From: Nonomuraea turkmeniaca
GTDB taxonomy: Bacteria > Actinomycetota > Actinomycetes > Streptosporangiales > Streptosporangiaceae
Assembly (NCBI RefSeq): GCF_005889735.1
Contig: NZ_VCKY01000062.1
Coordinates: forward strand, 1 to 45,639
DNA length: 45,639 bases
Direction of reading: 5' to 3'
Made by a program: the position numbers and the translations under genes. Within the stretch, counting starts at the first letter, position 1. Every line of letters starts with the position of its first letter. Of this stretch, positions 26,101-34,602 are shown piece after piece. The notes under the pieces were generated by a model, which had not been told where the DNA came from, ran no database searches, and was given only the letters and a program-made list of their open reading frames with translations.

Positions 26101-26460
26101 TCAGTCCACCCGTACGGCGTGGATCCCGGTGAAGGCCGGCAGAGGGGTGGCCCGCGGCACGTCCTGGAGCATGGGCGTATGTCCGAGGCCGGTCACCGCC
26201 ACCCGGCCCGGATCGCCTCCGCCACGGTCAGCACGTTGTGGCCGAGGACGCGGGCGGTCCCGCCGTCCGGCCGGGGTCAGCGTGGTCAGGATGCGGATCG
26301 TGGTGGTCGTGCCCGCCCCGCTGGGGCCGACGAACCCGAACACCTGACCGCACCGGACTGTGCGCTCGATCCCGCCCAGCACCCGGTTGTCTCCATAGGC
26401 GTTGATCGGGCCGCGCACCTCGATCGCCGGATGATCTCCACCTAAGCTCTTCTTTGACAT
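26101..26460 (-). pseudogene. ABC drug-exporter ATPase (DrrA-like), 5' remnant with degenerate Walker A
   Basis: The ATG at 26460 opens a typical DrrA-like N-terminus (AIEVRGPINAYGDNRVLGGI). Walker A reads GPSGAGTTTT, with Thr where the ATP-binding Lys belongs. After LTTLTP one base shift is required to continue GGTARVLGHNVLTVAEAIRA, which ends at a stop. The signature, Walker B and the rest are missing. It sits first in the leftward operon with the monooxygenase. Inactive. Confidence 0.72.
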
Positions 26461-26463
26461 GCC

Positions 26464-26485
26464 GTAAGACTTATCTATCTCTTAC
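26464..26485. promoter_or_regulatory. TetR-type operator
   Basis: GTAAGA (26464-26469) and TCTTAC (26480-26485) are inverted with a 10-base spacer, in an AT-rich stretch between the divergent ABC remnant and the TetR gene. Position and symmetry suggest autoregulation plus repression of the monooxygenase operon. Confidence 0.55.
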
Positions 26486-26526
26486 AGCTTGTCAAGGTTA
26501 TGGCCGGATGCCCTACCATTCTTGGA

Positions 26527-27141
26527 ATGGCCAACCCGCACGACACCGCCACGCCGCCACGACGCCGCCGGTCCGACGCCCGGCGCAGCATCGACGCCAT
26601 CCTCAACGCGGCCCGCATCGTGCTCGGCGAGCGGCCCGATGCGACCATGGAGGACATCGCCGCCACGGCCGGCGTCACGCGCCAGACCGTCTACGCGCAC
26701 TTCCCTTCACGCGACGCACTCATCGCCGCCCTCGTCGAGACCGCGGCCGCCGAATACGCCACCCTGCTCGACGACGCAGACCTCGACACCGCCCCGCCCG
26801 CCGACGCGCTGGCCCAGTTCCTCAGCGCCGGCTGGCGATTCCTCGGCCGCTATCCCCTCCTGCTGAACGCCGGCGCCGCCCAGATCCCGCGGCCCCACAG
26901 CGATCCCCACGACACCGCGCCCCCGCGGCTCGAACGACTCATCCAGCGAGGCCAGCACACGGGCGACTTCGACCCCTCACTCCCCGCAGCCTGGCTCGCC
27001 GCCGCCATCCTCGGGCTCCAGCACACCGCCGCAGCACAAGTCGCAACCGGGCACCTCACCACCCACGAGGCAGAGGCGCTGTGCTTGGAAAGCACGCTGC
27101 GCCTCTGCGGCGGGCAGGCACGTCGCCGAGGACTGTCCTGA
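26527..27141 (+). CDS. TetR/AcrR family transcriptional regulator
   Basis: 204 residues from ATG 26527 (a second ATG 27 bases upstream is possible). The HTH is at residues ~25-70 (ILNAARIVLGERPDATMEDI, TAGVTRQTVYAHFPSRDALI), exactly the TetR_N signature. The C-terminal part is the all-helical ligand and dimer domain. It likely represses the divergent ABC/monooxygenase/DoxX operon until a small hydrophobic ligand binds. An operator-like palindrome lies between the two starts. Confidence 0.9.
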   Translation: MANPHDTATPPRRRRSDARRSIDAILNAARIVLGERPDATMEDIAATAGVTRQTVYAHFPSRDALIAALVETAAAEYATLLDDADLDTAPPADALAQFLSAGWRFLGRYPLLLNAGAAQIPRPHSDPHDTAPPRLERLIQRGQHTGDFDPSLPAAWLAAAILGLQHTAAAQVATGHLTTHEAEALCLESTLRLCGGQARRRGLS

Positions 27142-27354
27142 AGATCTTGGCCGGTGGGTCGGCCGCGATGACCGCCGGGGCCCATGGGGTGGTGGCGGTG
27201 AGTCTAGATGTTGCTGATGTGGTGACAACGATGGCATGCCCGGCGGCTATCAGCAGCGCGAGATGCACGAGGTGACCGAGCGCCTGGAGCGGAGCGTAGC
27301 CTCCCCTCGGGCGGGCTGTCCCTTCCGCATGAAGTCATCGGGCCCTCCGCCTGC

Positions 27355-27432
27355 CGGGTAGTCCCAATGTGCATTGCGGCACCGAGGCTCCTCGGAACCG
27401 TGCGTGCCGCTCCTTGCGGCACGCGGCCCGGC
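27355..27432 (-). ncRNA. possible group II intron domain V/VI remnant
   Basis: On the minus strand positions 27430-27395 read a 36-base hairpin with 3' strand GCGGCA-CG-CACGGTTC, the arrangement of intron domain V (upper helix, two-base CG bulge, CGGTTC end). The 5' strand starts GGGCCG where GAGCCG is usual, so the catalytic AGC triad would be GGC, and the terminal loop is AAGGA instead of GAAA. A domain VI-like hairpin and GGGACTACCC, similar to intron 3' ends, follow toward 27355. No reverse transcriptase is present. The rest of 27142-27588 has no gene I can support. Confidence 0.4.
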
Positions 27433-27588
27433 ACGCCCCGAGGGATGCTTCAGGTCAGATGTGCCGGGCTTCTGCGCTGACGGGCGAGATCACCGCGGTG
27501 GCAGAGAATGCACTCACACGTACACCGGGGTAGAGCTGGGTGCACCGCTGGCGCGGCGAATGGCCAGCGTGCCAGCGGTGCCGGGGGC

Positions 27589-28625
27589 TCAGAAGTAGAG
27601 GGTGGACGTGACGCTCTGCCCGTTCCAGGTGGCGGTGAGGTCCGCCACCCGGTCGGCCGGGATCGCGTCCCCCACGGTGATCGGGAACGCCGCGCCGGGG
27701 CTTGCCGGCGGGATGGTGACGGTGGCGGGGACACTGACGCTGGGGCTGTCGCTTGCCAGCGCGATGGTGGCGCCGCCCGGGTTGGGCGCCGACCCGATCC
27801 CCACGGCCCCGCGCACGGTCTCGCCGGGCTGGAGGCCGCCACCGCCGGACAGGGAGAACGTGTCGGGCACGACGACGAGCTCATGGGTGACCAGCGAGGT
27901 GCCCAGGTCGGCGGACGGGGTGACGACCGACGCGGTAGCGGCCTCGGTGACCCTGACGGGGAAGCTCGCGCTCACGCTGCCCGCGGGGACGGTGACGTAC
28001 GGCGGGACGTACACGCTGGGCCCGTAGCTCGTGTTGGACCAGAGGGCGACCGTGATGCCGCCGGTCGGTGCCGGTTCCTTCAAGGTCACGGTGCCGGTCA
28101 CCGTGGCGCCGACGAGAGCCGCTGGGGCCGAGAAGTCCAGAGCGGTCACGGCGCGGATGGCTGGGTCGGCGGGCAGGATCCTGACCTCAGCGATCGGCAT
28201 CAGCGCCGAGCCGGGCACCTGGGCGTGCAGCCGGGCGAGCGTCTCCTGCTTGGGGGCGCCGATGCGGAAGGGGAAGGTCACGCTGGTGGCGCCGGCGGGG
28301 ACGACGGCCCTGCGGCCGGTGGATGCGCCGTAGATCAAGTCGTAGCTCAGCGAGACAACCACGCCGGCGGCCGGTGCCGGACGGTCCAGCGTGATGGTCT
28401 GCACCGCGCCGTCGCCGCCGGTGATGACGGGCGGGGAGACGCTGCCCGAGCGTAGCTTCGGCAGATCGGAAGGGCTCGGCGACGGGGCCGGAGTGCTGGC
28501 AGGGACGACTGCGATCGTCTGCCGCTGGACGACGGAGCCGTAGGAGGCGGTGATGGTCGCCGTGGTCGGCGCGGTGACCTCACGGCCGGTGATGACGGCC
28601 GAGCCCGCCGAGGCCGTTGACTGGC
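27589..28625 (-). pseudogene. surface/secreted beta-repeat protein, 3' part only
   Basis: About 345 residues without a signal peptide, beginning inside a domain. Three similar ~95-residue Ig-like units follow one another, each with the pattern V-GTVTL..PAP.GG..V.LWS, VP..VTVPAGS.SASFPV and a Pro/Ser linker (ASTPAPSPSPSDLPKL before the first). Such repeats occur in large extracellular actinobacterial proteins that mediate adhesion or carry enzymes. The natural C-terminus is at 27589 (TSTLYF). The 5' end is cut at about 28620, where a recombinase fragment on the other strand begins. An ATG-less frame makes expression unlikely. Confidence 0.65.
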
Positions 28626-28945
28626 TGAAGAGCACCTTCCTCAAGACTGAGCTCGAGCTCGGCCACTGCCTGCGCCTACCCGCCGAAGGCCCCTGCGAGT
28701 GCGACCTCTATCTGACCTGCGCCAAGTTCGTCACCACCCCGGACTACGCCCCACGACTCCGGGCCCGTCTGGAGGTCGAACAGCAGCTCGTCCAGGACGC
28801 CGACGAACGCGGCTGGACCCGCGAGGTTGAACGGCACACCGCCGTCGCCCGCCGTCTCACCGGCCTGCTCACCGACCTCGGCGAGACCACCGCTCCGGGT
28901 GACGGCAACTCTTCAGGAAGGTCATCATGCACGTCGACGGACTGA
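28612..28945 (+). pseudogene. tyrosine recombinase C-terminal fragment
   Basis: From about 28612 the frame reads AVDWLKSTFLKTELELGHCL, RLPAEGPCECDLYLTCAKFV, TTPDYAPRLRARLEVEQQLV and GWTREVERHTAVARRLTGLL. This Cys-containing tail is the C-terminal end found in a family of actinobacterial phage-type integrases. The catalytic domain is missing. It starts exactly where the truncated surface protein of the opposite strand loses its 5' part. Confidence 0.55.
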
Positions 28946-29091
28946 GCGAGCCGATCACATCCATCGCGAGCCCACAGCATGCTCGATGCGCAGCGCCGAC
29001 GAAGGAGGCGTTGCGAGCCCACCGCTCGGGTTGATGTCACCCGAGGAAGTAACTGAGAGTTACATCTGGAATCTGGGACCGTAAGTGGCGT

Positions 29092-29526
29092 TCACCAGCA
29101 GCGGAGGTCCCCGATGCCAGAGGAAATCGTGTCGACGCCGACCGATACGTGGTCGGCGGACTCCTGCAAGGCGCTGACACTCAGCTCGGAGAAGTCCGCG
29201 TCAGTCCGCATGAAGGGAGCTGCCTCGTAGTACCGCTTGATCTCCTCGGGTGGGCGTTCGGTGCGGAGGCTGAAGGCGAAGCCGGCCCAGCAGTCGCCGG
29301 AGTCTCCGGTCACGGGCCCCTGAGGTTCGGACCCGCCGAACGTCGTGCCCGGTGGCAACGGATGCTTGAGGGCTCGATTCTCGAGGCTCGCCAAGCGGTG
29401 ATCGGTGATCCACTGGGGGGCCATCGCGGCGGCGTACAGCAGGAGGAAAGGCGTGGCGGCGATGGCCGCCACGAGTGACACCCGCTTCCGAGCAGATGGC
29501 CGGGAAGTCTCACCCACAGGTCGCAC
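29092..29526 (-). CDS. hypothetical protein with N-terminal membrane anchor
   Basis: 144 residues from GTG 29526 (GTG 29517 is an alternative). A short basic N-terminus precedes one hydrophobic helix (VSLVAAIAATPFLLLYAAAM), after which the protein is soluble and exported: TFGGSEPQGPVTGDSGDCWA, FSLRTERPPEEIKRYYEAAP, a C-terminal DLRCW. The two Cys (DCW and RCW) could pair. No family is recognised; the organisation is typical of small cell-envelope proteins. Confidence 0.55.
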   Translation of the reverse strand: MRPVGETSRPSARKRVSLVAAIAATPFLLLYAAAMAPQWITDHRLASLENRALKHPLPPGTTFGGSEPQGPVTGDSGDCWAGFAFSLRTERPPEEIKRYYEAAPFMRTDADFSELSVSALQESADHVSVGVDTISSGIGDLRCW

Positions 29527-29729
29527 TCGCCAATGATCACATAAGAGTCGCAGGCCCGCGCCGGTTCATTTCTGCGAGCACTGAACGTCATCAATGTTAC
29601 TCAGCGCTACCTTGCGTCCGGTCGAGCTGACCCGAGTGGTGGGCCTTGCGCGGCGATCGCCCCCAGCCTGGCAGGCGGGTACCGAAGTGATGGCGATCGG
29701 TCGGCCTGAGCGGGCGACAAGCCTTGACA

Positions 29730-30485
29730 GTGTCCATATAAACTCCGACATGGTGTTCGGCCTGTTCAAGATCCTCGGCTACAACTTCAGCCCGCGGTTC
29801 CGCGACCTGGACGACCAGCGGTTCTGGCGGGCCACGATGCCCGGCGTCGAGACGGGCACATACGGCGCGGTGGAAGACCTGGCGCGCAACCGCGTGAACC
29901 TGAACAAGGTGATCAGGCACTGGCCGGACATGCTGAAAGGTCGCCGGTTCCCTGGTCATCAACCAGGTCCGTGCCTACGGCCTGCTGCGCATGTTCGGAC
30001 GCGAGGGGCGCCTGACTCCGCTGGGTACGGCGTTCGCGGAGTACGGGCGGATCGCCAAGACCGAGCACCTGCTGCGCGTGGTCGACCCGGTCGACGGCAC
30101 CTGCCGGAGGCAGATGAACCGGCAGCTCACCGTCCAGGAATCCCGCCACAAGCTGGCCCGGGACGTGTGCCACGGCAAGCGCGGACCCATCCACCAGGCG
30201 TACCGGGACGGCATGGAGGACCAGCCCGGCTCGCTCAGCCTGGTCCTCAACGCCATCGTGCTCTGGACGACCCGTTACATCGATGCCGCCGTCGCCCAGC
30301 TCCAGGCCGAGGGCCACGAGATCCGCGAGGAGGACATCACCCGGCTCTCCCCGCTCAAGCACCGCAACCTGAACCTGCTCGGCCGCTATAGCTTCACCGC
30401 CTCGACCCCGGCCGCCGGCGCCCTCCGCCCGCTGCGCGACCCGGACGCGCCCGAGCTGGACGAGGACGACGAAGGCGTGGACTGA
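29730..30485 (+). pseudogene. Tn3-family transposase, C-terminal end with frameshift
   Basis: From about 29730 the frame reads MVFGLFKILGYNFSPRFRDL, DDQRFWRATMPGVETGTYGA and NLNKVIRHWPDMLK. One extra A near 29938 shifts it, and the other frame continues VAGSLVINQVRAYGLLRMFG, RQMNRQLTVQESRHKLARDV, CHGKRGPIHQAYRDGMEDQP and LSPLKHRNLNLLGRYSFTAS. This is about a quarter of the ~1000-residue Tn3 transposase, including the final Glu region. No terminal repeat or resolvase partner is adjacent. Confidence 0.82.
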
Positions 30486-30508
30486 ACGCCCACATCGGGT
30501 GACGCTGG

Positions 30509-30583
30509 CATATCAGGTGGTGGCCGGGGTGCTCGGAAATCGCAAGCACCGGTAGGTGAGCTGATGTGAGGCTGCCTGATATG
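30509..30583. repeat. spaced 9-bp inverted repeat after the Tn3 remnant
   Basis: CATATCAGG (30509-30517) and CCTGATATG (30575-30583) are perfect complements 57 bases apart, lying between the transposase stop and the convergent DinB stop. They may form a long hairpin or mark an insertion edge. Confidence 0.4.
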
Positions 30584-30588
30584 TCAAA

Positions 30589-31179
30589 CTAAGCCGTGAT
30601 TGGTGCGGCCGATCTGGCGGCCTGCTCGATCTTCGCGCAGTAGGCTGCACGAGCTTCCTCGTCGATCTGCTTCTCGTGTTCGGCGCGCAACCCGGTCCGG
30701 CCGTCGAGGCCCTCGCGCAGGATATCGGCGTGCCCGGCGTGCCGGATGGACTCGCCGAGGACATGGACCATGATGGCGAACAGGTTCGTGTGCCAGGCCG
30801 GCGTTGACTCCGGCCACCACGGCACGTGGCCGGGGGCGTCGAGGGGAAGCTCGTTGATCGTCGCGTCCGAGTGTTCCCACGTGCGCCGGTAGAACCCGAT
30901 GATCTGATCGCGGGTCTCGTCCTCGGTCGCCCACAGATCGCTGCCGTCGGAGTCCTGCCACCGGGGCAGCGGTTCCGGGGAAGGGCGGTCGAAGACCTCG
31001 CCGAAGTACCTGGCCTCGACGGTGGCCACGTGTTTGACCAGGCCGAGGAGGTTGGTCCCGGTCGCTGTCAAAGGTCGGCGGGCGTCGTATTCGGACAAGC
31101 CGTCGAGTTTCCAGAGCAGCGCCTTGCGGTCCCGCCGCAGTCTCCCATGCAGGGTGTCTTTCGCGAATTCATCGATCAT
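30589..31179 (-). CDS. DinB family protein
   Basis: 196 residues from ATG 31179. A four-helix DinB/YfiT-type fold is indicated by LLWKLDGLSEYDARRPLTAT, NLLGLVKHVATVEARYFGEV and NLFAIMVHVLGESIRHAGHA. The three metal-ligand His positions of the superfamily are present (KHVATVE, VHVLGE, HAGHAD). Family members are metal-dependent thiol transferases (bacillithiol or mycothiol dependent) or related enzymes; the reaction of this member is not known. It stands alone, convergent to the Tn3 remnant. Confidence 0.85.
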   Translation of the reverse strand: MIDEFAKDTLHGRLRRDRKALLWKLDGLSEYDARRPLTATGTNLLGLVKHVATVEARYFGEVFDRPSPEPLPRWQDSDGSDLWATEDETRDQIIGFYRRTWEHSDATINELPLDAPGHVPWWPESTPAWHTNLFAIMVHVLGESIRHAGHADILREGLDGRTGLRAEHEKQIDEEARAAYCAKIEQAARSAAPITA

Positions 31180-31484
31180 GCGGCATGAGCCTGCCATGGG
31201 CTGCTCATGGTCTCAAGTTCCCGTACGTGGTCCGCAACGACTGTCAGAGCCGAGGCCTGGCCATGGCCGCCGTTGTTCACAGTCACGGACGGCACTGCCT
31301 CGCGGCGAAGAGCGGGCGCCGTCGCCGGCCTCTGGCGGCGGCGAGGGCGTAAGGCCGAACGGGGCGGCGGAAACGGGCAGGCTGGACACCCTCACCAGGG
31401 TTCAACCCTGCGACCGAGGATCGAACCCTGTCCGCCTGTCGTCAAACGACTACCCCGGCGTTCGAGTTCCTCTCGCCGACAGGA

Positions 31485-31600
31485 AGAGGCGCCGACAAGG
31501 CGGATGATCGCCGCTCGGTCGGGGAAGACGCTGACCACGTCGGTGCTGCGGCGGAACTTTCGTAGGGAGTGTCCATATCGTGGTGGCTTGTAGCCTCTGG
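31485..31600 (-). pseudogene. IS256-family transposase C-terminal fragment
   Basis: The minus strand reads GHSLRKFRRSTDVVSVFPDR and AAIIRLVGA, the C-terminal segment of IS256-type transposases (R..TDVVGIFP.R.A.IRLVGAVLAEQ), and then leaves the frame. It is only about 35 residues. It differs from the IS256 remnant at 16543-17245, so it came from another element. The rest of 31180-31713 shows no gene. Confidence 0.5.
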
Positions 31601-31713
31601 TGCTCTTGAGCTTCCCGAGCCTGCTGGCCCTGGCTCGATGGGCCGGTCGCATCATTTCGTCACGGTAGAAGGGATTCTGAACGTCCAGCCCAGGGACCTG
31701 GCGCCGGTGCACG

Positions 31714-32679
31714 TCATCCGGTGACAGTGAGCACGATCTTTCCGGTGGTACGGCCGGTCTCGCCGAGCTCGTGGGCCTTGGCCGCCTGCTCGAACGGCAG
31801 GACGGTGCCGACCTCGACGCGCAGCCGCCCTGTCTCGACGAGCTCGGCGATCGTCGCCATCGCGGCGTTGTCCGGTTCGACGAGGACGGAGCACGCCCAG
31901 ATGCCGCGCTCCCCGGCCTGACGAATGAGGTCCTCGTCAGGCTCCGATGCGAGTTGGACAAGGGTGCCACCGTCTCGCAGCGTCCGCAGGGAACGCACCC
32001 CATAGTCACCACCGATGCTGTCGATGACCAGGTCGACGTCGTGGACCGTCTCGGCGAAGTCCCTCTCGGCGTAGTCGATCACGTCGTCGGCGCCCAACTC
32101 ACGTACGAAGGCGTGCTTGGGCGTACGAGCGGTACCGATCACGTACGCGCCGAGATGCTTGGCGAGCTGCACGGCCAGATGGCCGACCCCGCCGGCCGCG
32201 GCATGGATCAACACGCGCTGGCCCGGCTGCACGTTCGCGGTGTCGTACAGGACCTGCCACGCGGTGAGCGCCGCCAAGGGCAGCGCCGCGGCGTGCACGT
32301 GGTCGAGGCCGGCCGGCTTACGGGTGAAGTGTCGTGACGGGGCGGTCACGTACTCCGCGTAGCCGCCCGCCTTGTGCGGGAAGCGGGGCATGCCGAAGAC
32401 CTCGTCACCCGGCCGGAAGCGGGTGACCCCGAGACCTACCGTCTCGACCACCCCGGACACGTCCCAGCCGAGGATGGCGGGAGGGTCGCTCAGCAGCCTG
32501 CCATGCGTCCGTGACTTCCAGTCCGTCGGGTTGACGCCGGCCGCGTGCACCCGGACCAGGACCTCCGTCGGCATCGGCGCAGGACGGTCCACCTCCGCCA
32601 GGGTCAGCACCTCGGGGCCGCTCGCGGACTCCTGGATGATCGCGCGCATCCGTGCCGCCGCCGTCGTGTCTTCGCTCAT
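31714..32679 (-). CDS. zinc-less MDR NADP-dependent oxidoreductase
   Basis: 321 residues. N-terminal GroES-like domain (PTEVLVRVHAAGVNPTDWKS) without the zinc ligands of alcohol dehydrogenases, and a Rossmann domain with VLIHAAAGGVGHLAVQLAKH (NADPH-binding AAGGVG). It belongs to the quinone oxidoreductase/enoyl reductase branch and should reduce quinones, enones or aldehydes. The start at 32679 (MSEDTTAAARMRAIIQ) has GAAGGAG upstream at long spacing; the Met 10 codons in is an alternative. It is divergent from a GlxA-type regulator, probably its regulator. The partial gene at the right window end is a close paralogue. Confidence 0.9.
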   Translation of the reverse strand: MSEDTTAAARMRAIIQESASGPEVLTLAEVDRPAPMPTEVLVRVHAAGVNPTDWKSRTHGRLLSDPPAILGWDVSGVVETVGLGVTRFRPGDEVFGMPRFPHKAGGYAEYVTAPSRHFTRKPAGLDHVHAAALPLAALTAWQVLYDTANVQPGQRVLIHAAAGGVGHLAVQLAKHLGAYVIGTARTPKHAFVRELGADDVIDYAERDFAETVHDVDLVIDSIGGDYGVRSLRTLRDGGTLVQLASEPDEDLIRQAGERGIWACSVLVEPDNAAMATIAELVETGRLRVEVGTVLPFEQAAKAHELGETGRTTGKIVLTVTG

Positions 32680-32801
32680 GGGAAGAACGCTCCTTCAAAG
32701 CCGGGGTGAGTGCGTCGCGACTGCGGCGCCGGTGACCAGCCTCGGCGATGGACGGGCCCGGAAGAAGTGGCATGATTGCCATTGTGCGCAAGGATCACGC
32801 C

Positions 32802-33788
32802 ATGCATCGCGTCGTCGTGCTCGCCCTCGACGGCGTGATCCCGTTCGAGCTGAGCATCCCGTCCCGCGTTTTCGGCACCGCCGTGGGCCCGAACGGCGAA
32901 CCGCTGTACGAAGTCATCACCTGCACCGTCGACGGCCGCCCCGTACGGACCACGGCGGACTTCACCATCGCCGTCGAGCATGGAGCCGAAGCCCTCGCCA
33001 CCGCGGACACCCTGATCATCCCCGCCGCCTACGGTTCCGAGATGATCCACGAGCTGGGACGGCTGCCGGACGCGCTCCACGCCGCGCTCGCGACCGTGCG
33101 GCCGAGCACTCGCATGGTGTCGATCTGCGTCGGGTCGTACGTGCTGGCGGCGATGGGTCTGCTCGACTGTCGGCCGGCAACCACACACTGGGGCCATGCT
33201 GATCACTTCCAGCGGCTCTTCCCCGGTGTCCGGGTGGATCCGGATGTGCTGTTCGTCGACGACGGCGATGTGCTGACCTCGGCGGGCGCGGCGGCCGGGG
33301 TGGACCTGTGCCTGCACCTCGTCCGCCGCGACCACGGCAGCGAGGTGACGAACCAGGTGGCTCGTGGCTGTGTGGTCCCGCCATGGCGCGAGGGCGGCCA
33401 GGCCCAGTACATCGAACGGCCCGTGCCGGCGCCGTCGACGGCCAGTACCGCACACACCCGCGCCTGGGCCCTGGAACGCCTGCACGAGTCGCTGCCGCTG
33501 CCGGAGTTGGCCGCGCACGCGCGGATGAGCGTACGCACGTTCATCCGCCGCTTCCGCGAGGAGGTCGGCATGCCGCCGGGCCAGTGGCTGATCCGGCAGC
33601 GCGTGGACAGGGCTCGTCATCTGCTGGAAGCCAGCGACCTGCCCGTCGACCTCATCGCCCGCCAGACCGGGTTCGGCACGACGTCCTCACTCCGCCACCA
33701 CCTGCACGCGGCGATCGGCGTCTCGCCGATGGCCTATCGGCGCACCTTCCACACGCACGAATCGCCACCCGAGCACGCCGAGGTCTGA
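32802..33788 (+). CDS. GlxA/AraC family transcriptional regulator
   Basis: 328 residues from ATG 32802 (AAGGA 7 bases before; ATG 32772 is possible). The N-terminal half is a DJ-1/PfpI-like amidotransferase-type domain (VVVLALDGVIPFELSIPSRV, VSICVGSYVLAAMGLLDCRP, where Cys lies at the nucleophile-elbow position, and ATTHWGHADHFQRLFP). The C-terminal half contains two AraC HTH motifs (LPLPELAAHARMSVRTFIRR, IARQTGFGTTSSLRHHLHAA). It likely activates the divergent MDR reductase in response to a small metabolite; the 122-bp gap holds both promoters. Confidence 0.9.
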   Translation: MHRVVVLALDGVIPFELSIPSRVFGTAVGPNGEPLYEVITCTVDGRPVRTTADFTIAVEHGAEALATADTLIIPAAYGSEMIHELGRLPDALHAALATVRPSTRMVSICVGSYVLAAMGLLDCRPATTHWGHADHFQRLFPGVRVDPDVLFVDDGDVLTSAGAAAGVDLCLHLVRRDHGSEVTNQVARGCVVPPWREGGQAQYIERPVPAPSTASTAHTRAWALERLHESLPLPELAAHARMSVRTFIRRFREEVGMPPGQWLIRQRVDRARHLLEASDLPVDLIARQTGFGTTSSLRHHLHAAIGVSPMAYRRTFHTHESPPEHAEV

Positions 33789-34007
33789 CGCATGGGGGCC
33801 GCATGACCCACGAAGAGCGTTCTTTCCACGATAGTGGCGCAGGTCTCGCTGAGACTTGGGGCTTCATGGCCCGGCTGAGCGTCAGGGTTGGCCTCGCAGG
33901 ATGGCGAGAGGGTCTCTGACCTGCGGTGCTTTCGTCCGGAGCGGTACGACTGGCGCGTGACGCGAACTGCCACGTCAAGAAGTTCTCGAAGAAGATGGTG
34001 CAGAGGA

Positions 34008-34034
34008 TGTCGAGAACGGCTTGGCAGCTCCGTC
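34008..34034 (+). promoter_or_regulatory. ECF42-type promoter of the VOC gene
   Basis: TGTCGA (34008-34013) and CGTC (34031-34034) are 17 bases apart, 50 bases before the VOC start. TGTCGA with CG(A/T)C is the reported ECF42 pattern. The -35 region is also the right half of an inverted repeat (GTTCTCGA 33982-33989, TCGAGAAC 34010-34017). Confidence 0.65.
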
Positions 34035-34083
34035 TCAGGGGCAGGCGCGGCCAGCGTGGCCGTACTACACGAGGAGACCCAGC

Positions 34084-34524
34084 ATGACGATCCTGCGGAT
34101 GGACAACGTCGGCATCGTCGTCGACGACCTCGACGCTGTAATCGCGTTCTTCGTGGAACTCGGCATGGAGCTAGAGGGCAAGGCGCTGATCGAGGGACGT
34201 TGGGCGGCACGTGTCGTCGGGCTCGACGACCAACGAGTCGACGTGGCGATGATGCGGAGCCCGGACGGCCACGGCCGGATCGAGCTGGCGAAGTACCACA
34301 CGCCGAAGGCGATCGGCGGCGTGCCGGAGGACGCCCCGGCGAACACGCTGGGCATTCGCCGCATCATGTTCGCGGTCGACGACATCGACGACGTCATCGC
34401 CCGCCTGCGCACCCACGGCGCCGAACTCGTCGGCGAGGTGGTGCAGTACAAGGACATCCACCGGCTCTGCTACATCCGCGGCCCCGAGGGCATCGTCGTC
34501 GCACTGGCCGAGGAGCTCGGCTGA
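34084..34524 (+). CDS. VOC family protein (glyoxalase/dioxygenase-like)
   Basis: 146 residues from ATG 34084, with GAGGAG 7 bases upstream. Two beta-alpha-beta-beta-beta halves of the vicinal oxygen chelate fold are visible: VGIVVDDLDAVIAFFVELGM and RIMFAVDDIDDVIARLRTHG, with possible metal ligands in RIELAKYH and the final IRGPEGIVVALAEE. It may be a lyase, a dioxygenase or a resistance protein; the substrate is unknown. An ECF42-type promoter lies in front. It is followed 78 bp later by the PPOX gene on the same strand, probably in one transcript. Confidence 0.88.
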   Translation: MTILRMDNVGIVVDDLDAVIAFFVELGMELEGKALIEGRWAARVVGLDDQRVDVAMMRSPDGHGRIELAKYHTPKAIGGVPEDAPANTLGIRRIMFAVDDIDDVIARLRTHGAELVGEVVQYKDIHRLCYIRGPEGIVVALAEELG

Positions 34525-34602
34525 CGGCCCGTCGCGGCCGACCTGCGACCAACCAAGAACGATCCGGTGAATGGACCGAGAACGACAACAGGAGGAGTAA
34601 CC

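Noticed and set aside
27508..28455. 315-codon plus-strand Gly/Asp/Arg-rich frame
   Set aside because: Shadow of the beta-repeat surface protein on the minus strand.
31390..31460. tRNA-like GGTTCGATCC on the minus strand
   Set aside because: The flanking bases do not form a T-arm, and no anticodon or acceptor stem could be built.
33789..34007. short frame starting at 33803 after the GlxA gene
   Set aside because: 38 codons without ribosome site or recognisable similarity; the region is better explained as promoter DNA of the VOC gene.
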